Source: a virus. From it: 58,068 nt of DNA. The DNA lies in IMG/VR virus record IMGVR_UViG_3300006947_000012, positions 1-58,068 of that record. The stretch is one strand, 5' to 3'. The notes under the pieces were generated by a model, which ran no database searches, was not told where the DNA came from, and saw only the letters and a program-made list of their open reading frames with translations. Every line of letters starts with the position of its first letter. Position 1 is the stretch's first letter. The translations under genes were made by a program, and so were the position numbers. Below are positions 19,948 through 27,609 of this stretch, in pieces.

Positions 19948-20427
19948 TTATTTATATTTTTTAAATTTAAGATACGCCAACTCGTTTGATTTTAATATAC
20001 TAGTTAATTTTTCTTTGTTTCCTTTAACACCTCTTGTAGCATCAAACCTATATACAGATTTATTTGGTACAGAACATTTACCTTTTCTCCAGTAGTACTT
20101 ATAATAGTTTTCATCTGTAAAATATATTTGCCATTTAACTCCTTCTCCGCTGTCTTTATTATATAGCTTTGATCCTGCAAGTTTAAGCTCCTCTTTATAT
20201 TTATTTGATTCTGACCAATCTACTCTTGGGGATCTAGGGTCTCTCTTCATTCTTACAATAGACAATGTAGATAGGTTATACCCCATATTAAATTCTTTAC
20301 CTTCTAATATATACTCAACTGCTAACATATTAAACTCACTGCAAATATCTTTAAATAGTATTTTATCTACAGAATTATCTACGTTTTTAGTATAGTCATT
20401 ATATATATGTGATAAAGTATAATTCAT
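19948..20427 (-). CDS. Conserved small neck-region protein, 159 aa
   Basis: A small basic protein (many Lys and Tyr). The N-terminal half is helical (MNYTLSHIYNDY, then LFKDICSEFNMLAVEYI) and the C-terminal half is beta-like (WQIYFTDENYYKYYWRKG, then YRFDATRGVKGNK). Its ATG overlaps the stop of the upstream 226-residue gene in a TAATG arrangement, indicating translational coupling. Genes of this size and composition sit between the ring genes and the muzzle in crAss-like phages. I do not know a biochemical function and infer an assembly factor or minor tail part. Confidence 0.55.
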   Translation of the reverse strand: MNYTLSHIYNDYTKNVDNSVDKILFKDICSEFNMLAVEYILEGKEFNMGYNLSTLSIVRMKRDPRSPRVDWSESNKYKEELKLAGSKLYNKDSGEGVKWQIYFTDENYYKYYWRKGKCSVPNKSVYRFDATRGVKGNKEKLTSILKSNELAYLKFKKYK

Positions 20428-21107
20428 TATCCTGCAGGAGGCGTTGTTATATCTTGTTTTCTATCTAAGACTTCATCAGTAATTGTAGATGATAATAATC
20501 CCATCTCACCTTGCATAATGCCAGATGTAATCATTTGTAACATATCCATAGGCATTGGAAAATCAGACTTTGAATTATAGCAATCTGTACCGTCACAATC
20601 AAATTTAGAGATTTCTTCTGGATCCTCAAACACACCTCTAACATTAACAAACCCTATGTCTTGATCGTTAACTAAATATAGATAATCTTCAATCATATAA
20701 GCTTTAGTACTATCTTTAGTATATTTATCATAAGGTAAATACTTAACCATATGAGGCTCTATCATTGGTATGCGAGTAGTACCGTCGACAGCTCCTACAT
20801 AGGTTATAGCATCTGTAAAATTAAATCTAATTGTTTTTGGTATTTTTTCTATACTACGAACTACTTTACAATCTAGAGGAAGGTTGCAGCACTGCGAAGC
20901 ATTAACAGGTTTAAGTTTAATACATCCTAGACTTTGTTCTAGATGTCTTGTTACTAGTCCGTTACGTGCAAAATCTCTTCTTACGAGCATTGCTCGATAA
21001 TACTTAACATTAAATTTTATCTGGGATATAGATATACTCTCATCGTTGTGAGATTTTCCTCCTCGTACCAGGTTTAAAATATTGTATGCAATTTCATCTA
21101 GAGTCAT
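20427..21107 (-). CDS. Putative head-tail connector / ring protein, 226 aa
   Basis: The N-terminus (MTLDEIAYNILNLVRGG) and the following RAMLVRRDFARNG segment are reminiscent of phage tail-tube A or connector proteins, which start with a helical bundle and continue into a beta domain (here about residues 60-170). A C-terminal helical part with MDMLQMITSGIMQGEM would fit ring-to-ring contact. Four cysteines occur in the middle. It is the first gene of a compact cluster with the 159- and 276-residue proteins and the muzzle, all nearly touching. I infer a structural ring or neck role from context. No catalytic motif is visible. Confidence 0.6.
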   Translation of the reverse strand: MTLDEIAYNILNLVRGGKSHNDESISISQIKFNVKYYRAMLVRRDFARNGLVTRHLEQSLGCIKLKPVNASQCCNLPLDCKVVRSIEKIPKTIRFNFTDAITYVGAVDGTTRIPMIEPHMVKYLPYDKYTKDSTKAYMIEDYLYLVNDQDIGFVNVRGVFEDPEEISKFDCDGTDCYNSKSDFPMPMDMLQMITSGIMQGEMGLLSSTITDEVLDRKQDITTPPAG

Positions 21108-21112
21108 CTTCT

Positions 21113-22243
21113 TTATAAATTAGTTTGTAAATAGCCTTCATATCCTCGTAGTTTATTCCATATATGTGCTTGTCCAGTTCTTTTAGCTTCATACCCCATC
21201 ATTTTATGCCATGCATCATTACCGCAAATAGATGGTATAAATCTTACTTTTATTCCACGGTACTCATTAACCATCTCTTTATGTTTATGTCCACAATGAA
21301 CTTCTCTATTAGTTGTTCTTGAAAACATCATAGGCTCTTCAGTTGCCATTATAAGTGGCATTTCTGCAGGTTTTTCTTTGTCTCCGTGTGTAAACATAAT
21401 CATATTTGTTCCATATTCATAATACTTTCTAGAGTTATAGTTGTTGTCAACTGTTACTCCTTCATGTTTCAAAAAGAAAGCTCGTAAAAACTCTCCTGAA
21501 TAAAACATTCTTTCATAGTCATGATTCCCTTGTATAACAATCACATCTACAGGCGCTATATCAGACAGAAAATTTATTGCTCTTACCATTAAACTGCAAT
21601 ACCCTACAAATGTTTCTTGCCATTCTGCGCCATCATGTTGAGGAGTACCTTTAGTTGTAGCTCTAGAGTACCCTTCAGAATTCATACCATCATTTCCTAT
21701 TGGTAAAAGTATTCTATCTATATTTAATCCTGATGCTTTATTCATAAGATCTTTGATCGTATTCATATAAGCCTCTTCTGATTGCTCTAGTGTTTGTCCG
21801 TCTATCTTACCATAATGAATATCTGGCAATGAAACTTCGCACACTATAGGATCTTCTACAGCTTCATACTTCTTCTCAACTACAGGACTATATTCTTTAA
21901 GAGTTTTAAGCATTTCTTCTTTAGCCTCTTTCATTATATTATCCTCCCCTTTGGTAACTACAGAAAATCTGTTATCTCCTTTAATTGTCTGCCAAAACTT
22001 TACAGACTTAACATCATCTTCTGCTATACCGTTACTATCTAAGAACGCTTTAAACTCATTGATTTCAGATGTACTTATATTATCTATATCAAAGTCGTTA
22101 CCTTTTGCTTCTATTCTTGCTTCTTTTAAAGCATTTCTACATGCTTCAACACTACAGTCTAATCTTTCAGAAAGACGTTCAGCACCTTCTTTAAGGTAGC
22201 CAGGCCTGTCTTTCAAGAAGGCCTTGATCTGATCTTTAGTCAT
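21113..22243 (-). CDS. Calcineurin-like metallophosphoesterase, 376 aa
   Basis: All metal-binding motifs of the calcineurin-like phosphoesterase fold are present in order: DIH (D141, H143), GND (183-185), GNHD (239-242), FTHGD (H286) and GHKH (318-321). These ligands coordinate two metal ions and support phosphodiester or phosphomonoester hydrolysis. The first 120 residues are helical; residues about 20-45 (ERLDCSVEACRNALKEARIE) look like a helix-turn-helix and may bind nucleic acid. There is no signal peptide, so it acts in the cytoplasm or is packaged. It lies between the holin and the neck genes, an unexpected place for a nuclease or phosphatase. The substrate is not evident. Candidates are DNA ends, nucleotides or signalling molecules. 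Confidence 0.85.
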   Translation of the reverse strand: MTKDQIKAFLKDRPGYLKEGAERLSERLDCSVEACRNALKEARIEAKGNDFDIDNISTSEINEFKAFLDSNGIAEDDVKSVKFWQTIKGDNRFSVVTKGEDNIMKEAKEEMLKTLKEYSPVVEKKYEAVEDPIVCEVSLPDIHYGKIDGQTLEQSEEAYMNTIKDLMNKASGLNIDRILLPIGNDGMNSEGYSRATTKGTPQHDGAEWQETFVGYCSLMVRAINFLSDIAPVDVIVIQGNHDYERMFYSGEFLRAFFLKHEGVTVDNNYNSRKYYEYGTNMIMFTHGDKEKPAEMPLIMATEEPMMFSRTTNREVHCGHKHKEMVNEYRGIKVRFIPSICGNDAWHKMMGYEAKRTGQAHIWNKLRGYEGYLQTNL

Positions 22244-22261
22244 ATATCTAGTTATTGGTTA

Positions 22262-22654
22262 CTACTTTTTAACTTTCTCCAGCGATCTCCCACCAAAGTA
22301 AGCCCCTATTACAGTGATCAAAACTAATTGTAATAAGTCAACCCAGCTAGCTTTTACATCAAAAGCTATAACTCCTGCATCAATAAATACTAGTAGCATA
22401 GTCGATACTACTAGAAAGATTAATACTAAAGGTCGTATGTTTTTACTAAGCCATGAATCAGAAGCCATATCCATCTTCCAACGCTCAGTTACTTGTTTTT
22501 GCATTTCTGCTTCATAACCCATTACTAGGTCTTTAATTTTTGCCTCAGCTGCTAGCTTCTCTTCTTTAGACGTATGTAAGTTATCTATAACTCCACCCAC
22601 GCTTTCTACAAGCTTAGCTGCTCCACCTGATAATAATTTTGTTAGTATACTCAT
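22262..22654 (-). CDS. Putative holin, 130 aa
   Basis: A small protein with an N-terminal amphipathic region (MSILTKLLSGGAAKLVESVG), a charged helical linker with KEEKLAAEAK, and two strongly hydrophobic segments at about residues 70-92 (RPLVLIFLVVSTMLLVFIDAG) and 103-121 (WVDLLQLVLITVIGAYFGG). It ends in the GRSLEKVKK tail frequent in phage and gene-transfer-agent-type holins with three membrane elements. It lies two genes downstream of the M15 peptidase, a normal lysis-module distance. I infer that it permeabilises the inner membrane to release the endolysin. Confidence 0.75.
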   Translation of the reverse strand: MSILTKLLSGGAAKLVESVGGVIDNLHTSKEEKLAAEAKIKDLVMGYEAEMQKQVTERWKMDMASDSWLSKNIRPLVLIFLVVSTMLLVFIDAGVIAFDVKASWVDLLQLVLITVIGAYFGGRSLEKVKK

Positions 22655-22666
22655 AATTTTTTGTTT

Positions 22667-23224
22667 TTAATATCCGCCACTATTACTACTACTACTATTA
22701 CTCCTACTGCCACCAGCACTACTGCTACTACTAACAGTACTGTTAGAGCTACTACTAGTACTTGTAATATTTATACTACTGCTAGTACTTCCTACTACAT
22801 TTAATATTAAATCTGCTGTACTAGCAGTATCGTCCAAAGATATATAAAGATCGTATATCCCATGGTCATATAACAAAATATTATCTTCTAATAATAAGTT
22901 AACTCCATTCACAACTGATTTATTCTTTAATATATAGTAGGTAGTCTTAAATTCTTCTTCTGTCTCCGCTATAACGGGGTGTACATACAAAGAAGGGGTA
23001 GACTTACCGGTAGCGTCAGTGGTATAAACAGTAGGGCCATCTCTGTAAGTACTACTTAGATTTGCTTTTTCTACCCACCCACTATAATTTATATACAGAT
23101 TAACTTTTATATCTCCTGAGTCTTTAGTATTACAAACTTTAATGCAATGTATATCTAAATTACTGCCTTTTTTAATTAGCTTTACAGGAGTTGTCCCACT
23201 TATATTTTTATATATATATCCCAT
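22667..23224 (-). CDS. Unknown protein with serine-rich C-terminus, 185 aa
   Basis: Residues 1-140 are beta-rich (MGYIYKNISGTTPVKLI, then YYILKNKSVVNGVNLLLEDN) and resemble jelly-roll virion proteins that decorate capsids or tails. The last 45 residues are almost only Ser, Asn, Gly and Thr, ending SNSGGY. There is no signal peptide. It sits between the holin and the M15 peptidase with 5-12 base gaps. I infer a minor virion or fibre-associated protein, but a lysis-related role is possible from context. The serine tract could be a flexible linker. Confidence 0.5.
   Translation of the reverse strand: MGYIYKNISGTTPVKLIKKGSNLDIHCIKVCNTKDSGDIKVNLYINYSGWVEKANLSSTYRDGPTVYTTDATGKSTPSLYVHPVIAETEEEFKTTYYILKNKSVVNGVNLLLEDNILLYDHGIYDLYISLDDTASTADLILNVVGSTSSSINITSTSSSSNSTVSSSSSAGGSRSNSSSSNSGGY
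22675..22800 (-). repeat. Low-complexity serine-codon tract
   Basis: The plus strand contains runs of act/gct triplets, which on the coding minus strand are AGT/AGC serine codons. The tract is imperfect, with interspersed Thr, Asn and Gly codons. Confidence 0.8.
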
Positions 23225-23230
23225 TATAAA

Positions 23231-23686
23231 TTAAATAACCATGTATTTAGTTTTACCTTTTTCTTTATATGCTTTTAAACATCTGTTTCTATTGTCAATC
23301 TCATTGACATAACTAATGTGTACCCAGTTAGGATTTTTATCATCACCAAACTCCCAGATCATCTGATCAAAGTTTAAGTTCTCTTTAATCCACTCGTACA
23401 TTTCCGCATTAGTCTTCTTACAACCTCCATCATCTATGTCCATAGCTTGACCTTTACAGTGTTGAGATGATGTTGATCCACCAATAGCTTTGTTCAAAGC
23501 TGGGCCTCTATAAAAACTATTAATTCTAATAGGTCCTCCAACCCACTCTCTTAAAGGTTCAAATATCTGCTCTGCAACTTCCTTCATGTTAGATAGCTCG
23601 AATTGACTTGGCTTATTCTCTAAACCTCTTCTTGTTGCTGTTGTGCTAAATGTTCCTTCTTTATCGCTTATGTGTTTGCTAATCAT
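23231..23686 (-). CDS. M15-family peptidase endolysin (D-Ala-D-Ala carboxypeptidase type), 151 aa
   Basis: The peptidase M15 zinc site is visible: SSQHCKGQAMDID gives H76 and D83, WEFG gives the probable catalytic E112, and NWVHIS gives H123. FYRGPALNKAIGG before it is the usual substrate-cleft segment. The protein is the length of a stand-alone M15 catalytic domain with no cell-wall-binding domain and no signal peptide, so release probably depends on the nearby holin. It would cut peptide bonds in peptidoglycan stems or cross-bridges. Its start overlaps the end of the T9SS-type gene by 8 bases, so the two are likely translated from one message. Confidence 0.88.
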   Translation of the reverse strand: MISKHISDKEGTFSTTATRRGLENKPSQFELSNMKEVAEQIFEPLREWVGGPIRINSFYRGPALNKAIGGSTSSQHCKGQAMDIDDGGCKKTNAEMYEWIKENLNFDQMIWEFGDDKNPNWVHISYVNEIDNRNRCLKAYKEKGKTKYMVI

Positions 23687-25892
23687 TGTTTATTCTTTTT
23701 TCAATTGTACCGTCATTGTAGATATAAAACAAAATTTGATTTTTATTTTCTTTTGTTTGTCTGCCTAATAAATCTGTAATCATTATTAGCTCTTTTTTAA
23801 CTTGTGCTCTTCTTAATAGTGGGCCAGCATAAGTGCCTTCACAGTGATTATATGTCAGCTGACAAATTGTATCCCAAGAATTGTTACAACAATAATCATC
23901 CACTGATATTACCCAAGAGTAGCAAGGATCATTCATCCAATAAGGATTTCCTGGGCCAGTCACACAACCAGCATCATACTTACAATTATTATCACTAACG
24001 TTAGCAATACTCGAGTAGTTATAGGCGTTTGGGTCCAAACAGCCTTCAACAATTGATATACAAGAGTTATTTTCTGTATTAGCAAGTGAGTCATAGTTAA
24101 GAGCTGACGTATCCATACATCCATATGCAAACTCAATGCAACTAAAATCTTCTGTATTAGACAGGGGATCATAGTTAAGCATAGAAGGATCCGTGCAACC
24201 AAATATAAAAGGAGTACAGCTGCTATTGTTAACATTTGCTAAAGGGTTATAATTATACATTGTGCTATCAGTACAGCCATATATAGGTAGTACGCAGGTA
24301 AAGTCGTCTGTATTGCAGCTATCACAATAATTTAAAGCTATTGGGTCAGTACATCCATAAGCAAATGCTATACAAGAGTTATTATCTGTGTTTGCTAGTT
24401 GTACATAGTTAAACATTGTAGAGTCTGTACATCCAAATATAAAAGGAATACAAGTTCCATTGTTAGTGTTAGCGGTAGGATCGTAGTTAAACTGAGTTGG
24501 GTTTATGCATCCATATATAACAGCAATACAACTAGAGTCATCTGCGTTAGCTGCAGGGTCCCAATTAAATGCCAGAGTATCTGTACATCCATAATTAACC
24601 CCAATACAACTACCGTCGTCTATGTTGGCCAGTGAATCGTAATTTATAGCTATTGAACTCATACAGCCATAAACAACAGCAATACACTCAGCGCTAGTGT
24701 TTGCCTGAGGATTGTAGTTAAAAGCCAAAGGCTGCATACATCCTAAGATCACAGGAATACATCCACCATTATCTATATTAGCAAGTGAATTATAATTAAA
24801 TGCCGTAACGTCATCACAACCCCAAACAGCAGGCGTTAAGCAGCTTCCATCACTTGTGTCAGCCGTAAAGCCTTGCGTGTAGTATTCTAAGTAAGCAGGG
24901 CTAGTACAGCCAAGAACGTAAAAGCATTGAGTGTTTGTGTTAGCTGTGTCTACATAGTTAAGAGCTAGTGGATCCATACAACCAAAGACTCTATCAATGC
25001 AATAGTTACCGCAATAAGTTGATACAGTACGTTTAAACAATGGTTGTATAAAAGGCGCTGCAACCTCTATCATATTCATGCCTAATGGGTTTGTCAGTTT
25101 AAATCCACAATGAGCAGCTGACTGCTGTCCTTGTGAAGATATTGAAAACTTAAACGATACTTCTTGCGGTGATCTTAAGTTTATACTGTACTCTTGCGCG
25201 TAAGCAACTGTATCTAATGTAAAATTCCAAACACTGTCACCTTGAGTTACCTCTAGGTTTGATGTCGGCGCCCAACCATCTCCAATTAAATCTGTTAATG
25301 TTAATATGAATTCACAAGAAGGTACTAAAGACATAGTGTTAGCTAGAGAATCATAATTATACATTGTAGAATCAATACAACCAAGCACTATTAAAGTACT
25401 ACACGACCCATCGCTTGTATCAGCCCTAGGATTAAACTCTACGTAAGAAGAGTCCATACATCCAAATACAGGCGGGCAAGGAGCAGATAAAATAACATGA
25501 GATGTATCATTACCAAAAGCAGCGTCTGTCCCAGTAACTATAGTGTCATAACATTGCACTACATAGTAAGAACCATCTAGCCCACCCCAAAGAGCCCCAT
25601 TTAAACCATCTCCGTACGAATCATATATTGTGAATACTAAAGGGCCAGGAGGTAAACATCTTTGTTCTTCAACAACTCCATAGTCAGGTTCTGAACCATA
25701 GTTTTGCCCGTAAGTTATTAAAGTACCACTAGTGTCAGTTACAGTCCAGTACGTTTCACTTTGATATTGATCAAGATTTATAATTATTGTTGTTTGAACA
25801 CAAGTCTGTGCAGAAGTTACTATAGGTAATAAAGCTAATAATAATAACCAAACTAGTAAAGTTATCTTTTTCATTTTTTGTATTTTTTTCAT
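23679..25892 (-). CDS. Exported cysteine-repeat protein with T9SS type A C-terminal sorting domain, 737 aa
   Basis: I chose the ATG at 25892 rather than the GTG at 25904, because it directly follows the upstream stop; a second ATG at 25874 is also possible. A signal peptide is clear (MKKITLLVWLLLLALLP, then SAQ). An N-terminal domain with YDSYGDG (about residues 90-105) is of a kind seen in Bacteroidota surface proteins. Fifteen units of GC-x-D-x-x-x-x-NY-x-x-x-ANT-x-x-x-SC follow, 13 of them nearly tandem at 26 residues each, giving regularly spaced cysteine pairs. The last 46 residues (KKELIMITDLLGRQTKENKN, then FYIYNDGTIEKRI) match the type A sorting domain of the type IX secretion system. 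I infer Sec export, then T9SS transport to the cell surface. The neighbours are envelope and lysis genes. Confidence 0.85.
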   Translation of the reverse strand: MKKIQKMKKITLLVWLLLLALLPIVTSAQTCVQTTIIINLDQYQSETYWTVTDTSGTLITYGQNYGSEPDYGVVEEQRCLPPGPLVFTIYDSYGDGLNGALWGGLDGSYYVVQCYDTIVTGTDAAFGNDTSHVILSAPCPPVFGCMDSSYVEFNPRADTSDGSCSTLIVLGCIDSTMYNYDSLANTMSLVPSCEFILTLTDLIGDGWAPTSNLEVTQGDSVWNFTLDTVAYAQEYSINLRSPQEVSFKFSISSQGQQSAAHCGFKLTNPLGMNMIEVAAPFIQPLFKRTVSTYCGNYCIDRVFGCMDPLALNYVDTANTNTQCFYVLGCTSPAYLEYYTQGFTADTSDGSCLTPAVWGCDDVTAFNYNSLANIDNGGCIPVILGCMQPLAFNYNPQANTSAECIAVVYGCMSSIAINYDSLANIDDGSCIGVNYGCTDTLAFNWDPAANADDSSCIAVIYGCINPTQFNYDPTANTNNGTCIPFIFGCTDSTMFNYVQLANTDNNSCIAFAYGCTDPIALNYCDSCNTDDFTCVLPIYGCTDSTMYNYNPLANVNNSSCTPFIFGCTDPSMLNYDPLSNTEDFSCIEFAYGCMDTSALNYDSLANTENNSCISIVEGCLDPNAYNYSSIANVSDNNCKYDAGCVTGPGNPYWMNDPCYSWVISVDDYCCNNSWDTICQLTYNHCEGTYAGPLLRRAQVKKELIMITDLLGRQTKENKNQILFYIYNDGTIEKRINND
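23975..24985 (-). repeat. Array of thirteen 78-bp imperfect repeats (26-residue GC-x-D...SC unit)
   Basis: The repeats encode units such as GCTDTLAFNWDPAANADDSS followed by CIAVIY. Cysteine pairs, the NY and the ANT-like core are constant and the remainder drifts. Two further diverged units lie nearer the start of the gene (about 25320-25465). At DNA level copies differ at many positions, so the array is not freshly amplified. Confidence 0.85.
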
Positions 25893-25893
25893 T

Positions 25894-26256
25894 TTAAAAA
25901 TCACTCATTAATAGGTTATCTATTTCTTGTTGCACTTCCTCTTTCTTTGCCATCATCTTAAAGCTAAGGTCAGCTTGAAACCTAGCAACCTCTTCTCCAT
26001 CTTTAAATATTATTATAGTTGGTATAGCAGCTATTTTATGTTTTACTTGCATTTTAGGAATAGCTGCAATATCTACATATGATATTGTTTGACAATCATC
26101 AAGGTCCATCACCCACCCAACAGCATTATCATTATTCCAACTAGCATTAAACTGTGCTACAGATATTTGACCAGAAGCTTTACCACATATACAAACTAAA
26201 AAAAGCACTAATAAATAGATGCCTAGTATTTTCCAAGAAACATCTATATTCTTCAT
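25894..26256 (-). CDS. Exported thioredoxin-fold protein lacking CxxC, 120 aa
   Basis: The N-terminus has a signal peptide (ILGIYLLVLFLVCICG, cleavage likely after KASG). The mature part follows the thioredoxin order: QFNASWN where the family has F-x-A-x-WC-x-x-C, then YVDIAAIPKM, then IAAIPTIIIFKDGEEVARF, which holds the cis-proline and the beta-hairpin of the fold. Both active-site cysteines are absent; one cysteine remains in DLDDCQT. It therefore probably cannot catalyse disulfide exchange and may act as a binding or chaperone module. It lies two bases upstream of the cysteine-rich T9SS client and overlaps the stop of the 93-residue membrane protein, which suggests a joint envelope function. 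Confidence 0.7.
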   Translation of the reverse strand: MKNIDVSWKILGIYLLVLFLVCICGKASGQISVAQFNASWNNDNAVGWVMDLDDCQTISYVDIAAIPKMQVKHKIAAIPTIIIFKDGEEVARFQADLSFKMMAKKEEVQQEIDNLLMSDF

Positions 26257-26537
26257 TATCTGTTATATAATTTATCCTCTATTCTTTCTAGCGTTTTCTT
26301 CATTTCATCTACGTCAGCTTTTGTATCCATAATAGTTTGCCTAATCATCTTATCCTTCATATCAAACTCCATACGAGTAACTTCTGGGTCTGGTGCAATC
26401 GGTAACTCCATAGCTTTTGCTATATCAGCCTGCAACATAAACCACATACTAACCAAAGTAAATATTAAAGCCGCTATTCCTCCTAATGTTTTTATACTTA
26501 GTTTTAACGTTGTGTCTTCGTTTAGTTCTTTTGCCAT
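26256..26537 (-). CDS. Small one-pass membrane protein with coiled coil, 93 aa
   Basis: A single hydrophobic segment (about residues 17-35, LGGIAALIFTLVSMWFML) follows a short charged N-terminus, and residues 55-93 are a heptad-like charged helix (FDMKDKMIRQT, then MKKTLERIEDKL). This is the topology of inner-membrane spanins and of small accessory holins. The gene is the second member of the envelope/lysis cassette and is coupled by overlap to the thioredoxin-like gene. I infer a lysis-related or membrane-anchoring role without proof. No outer-membrane spanin partner with a lipobox is evident nearby. Confidence 0.55.
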   Translation of the reverse strand: MAKELNEDTTLKLSIKTLGGIAALIFTLVSMWFMLQADIAKAMELPIAPDPEVTRMEFDMKDKMIRQTIMDTKADVDEMKKTLERIEDKLYNR

Positions 26538-26538
26538 G

Positions 26539-27609
26539 TTAAAATATTACGTAATTTACTCCAAATTTAAAATCATACCAGGTTCTATTCCAATATTTAT
26601 TATACTTTCCTTCTACAAAATATCCTAAATTTTTACTTTGTTTTATTCCATATATTAAACCAGCAGAATAATCATACCATTGATCATCCTCTATATAGTT
26701 ATGATATGAGAACTCACTACCATCATTATAATGCCAAGGCATTAAATTACCCCATGCGTGTAACCAAGTGTGTTTAGAATATTTATAATAGTCAAACCCA
26801 ATAACAATTGAATGCTGTATCTGATCCTTTAAAGCACTCCTTTTCTTTTCAGAGTAATCAGATAATACTTGTGGAATAACTACTTCCTCCCATACTTGTG
26901 CGTTAGTAGCAACTATATCACCATCCGGGTCTTTATATTCATTTGCGTATACATCTACTGTATACCCTTCCATTATAGCTAAATACGTATAATGAAGACT
27001 TCCATTATCAAGTATCCAATCTTCTAATGGATTGTAGCCATAAGGTTCTGATAACCTGTGCGCAGCCCCCACACTAAAAGCTAAGTTTTTATCTTTCTTA
27101 ACTCTCCATCTTTCTGATAACTCAAAATATTCTATATCAGCAAAACCGTCTTTTAGATATTCTACTTTTGCAGCAAATTCATTCATACACAAATCACCTA
27201 CACAATCATCGTCAGAACTATACCTAATAAAGTGATGTTGATTTATATAATCTACTCCTTGTTGCCTAGAATAATCTACTTCAAATAAATATTCAAACCC
27301 TTGAACTTTACCTACTGTAGCATTATCTGACCAAGACTCTTCTGTTCCATTATAAAAAGTATTAGCTTTATTTTCATATCCAAATCTAGCTATTTTTCTA
27401 ATACCAAAAGTAACAGAATAATCATAAGGAGTTACTATATTTTCTTGCTCTAATTCTCCCGAAGACACAGAAAAAGTTTTAACGTCTGACAACGAAGTCC
27501 CACCATTTACAGCCCCATATATTGTAGAAAACTTTAATTGTTTAGCTAACGTTTGGGCATTACTTATAGTTGAAAAACTTAAGAGTAATATAATAATGAA
27601 ATTTTTCAT
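26539..27609 (-). CDS. Predicted outer-membrane beta-barrel protein, 356 aa
   Basis: A typical signal peptide (MKNFIIILLLSFSTISNAQ) is followed by about 335 residues with alternating aromatic and polar strands such as HEWLHAWGNLMP-like and YDYSAGLIYGIKQSK segments, and a C-terminal strand ending KFGVNYVIF. A terminal aromatic residue and Tyr/Trp/Asn-rich strands are the marks of Gram-negative outer-membrane barrels. The pattern GYFVEGKYNKYWN and WYDFKFGVNY looks like paired terminal strands. Its ATG overlaps the stop of the upstream fibre gene. I infer insertion in the host outer membrane during infection, where it could exclude superinfecting phages, alter receptors or aid lysis. A virion role is less likely because of the signal peptide. 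Confidence 0.7.
   Translation of the reverse strand: MKNFIIILLLSFSTISNAQTLAKQLKFSTIYGAVNGGTSLSDVKTFSVSSGELEQENIVTPYDYSVTFGIRKIARFGYENKANTFYNGTEESWSDNATVGKVQGFEYLFEVDYSRQQGVDYINQHHFIRYSSDDDCVGDLCMNEFAAKVEYLKDGFADIEYFELSERWRVKKDKNLAFSVGAAHRLSEPYGYNPLEDWILDNGSLHYTYLAIMEGYTVDVYANEYKDPDGDIVATNAQVWEEVVIPQVLSDYSEKKRSALKDQIQHSIVIGFDYYKYSKHTWLHAWGNLMPWHYNDGSEFSYHNYIEDDQWYDYSAGLIYGIKQSKNLGYFVEGKYNKYWNRTWYDFKFGVNYVIF

Noticed and set aside
25893-25904. GTG start of the T9SS-type gene
   Set aside because: It overlaps the previous gene and adds residues before the signal peptide; the ATG at 25892 fits better.
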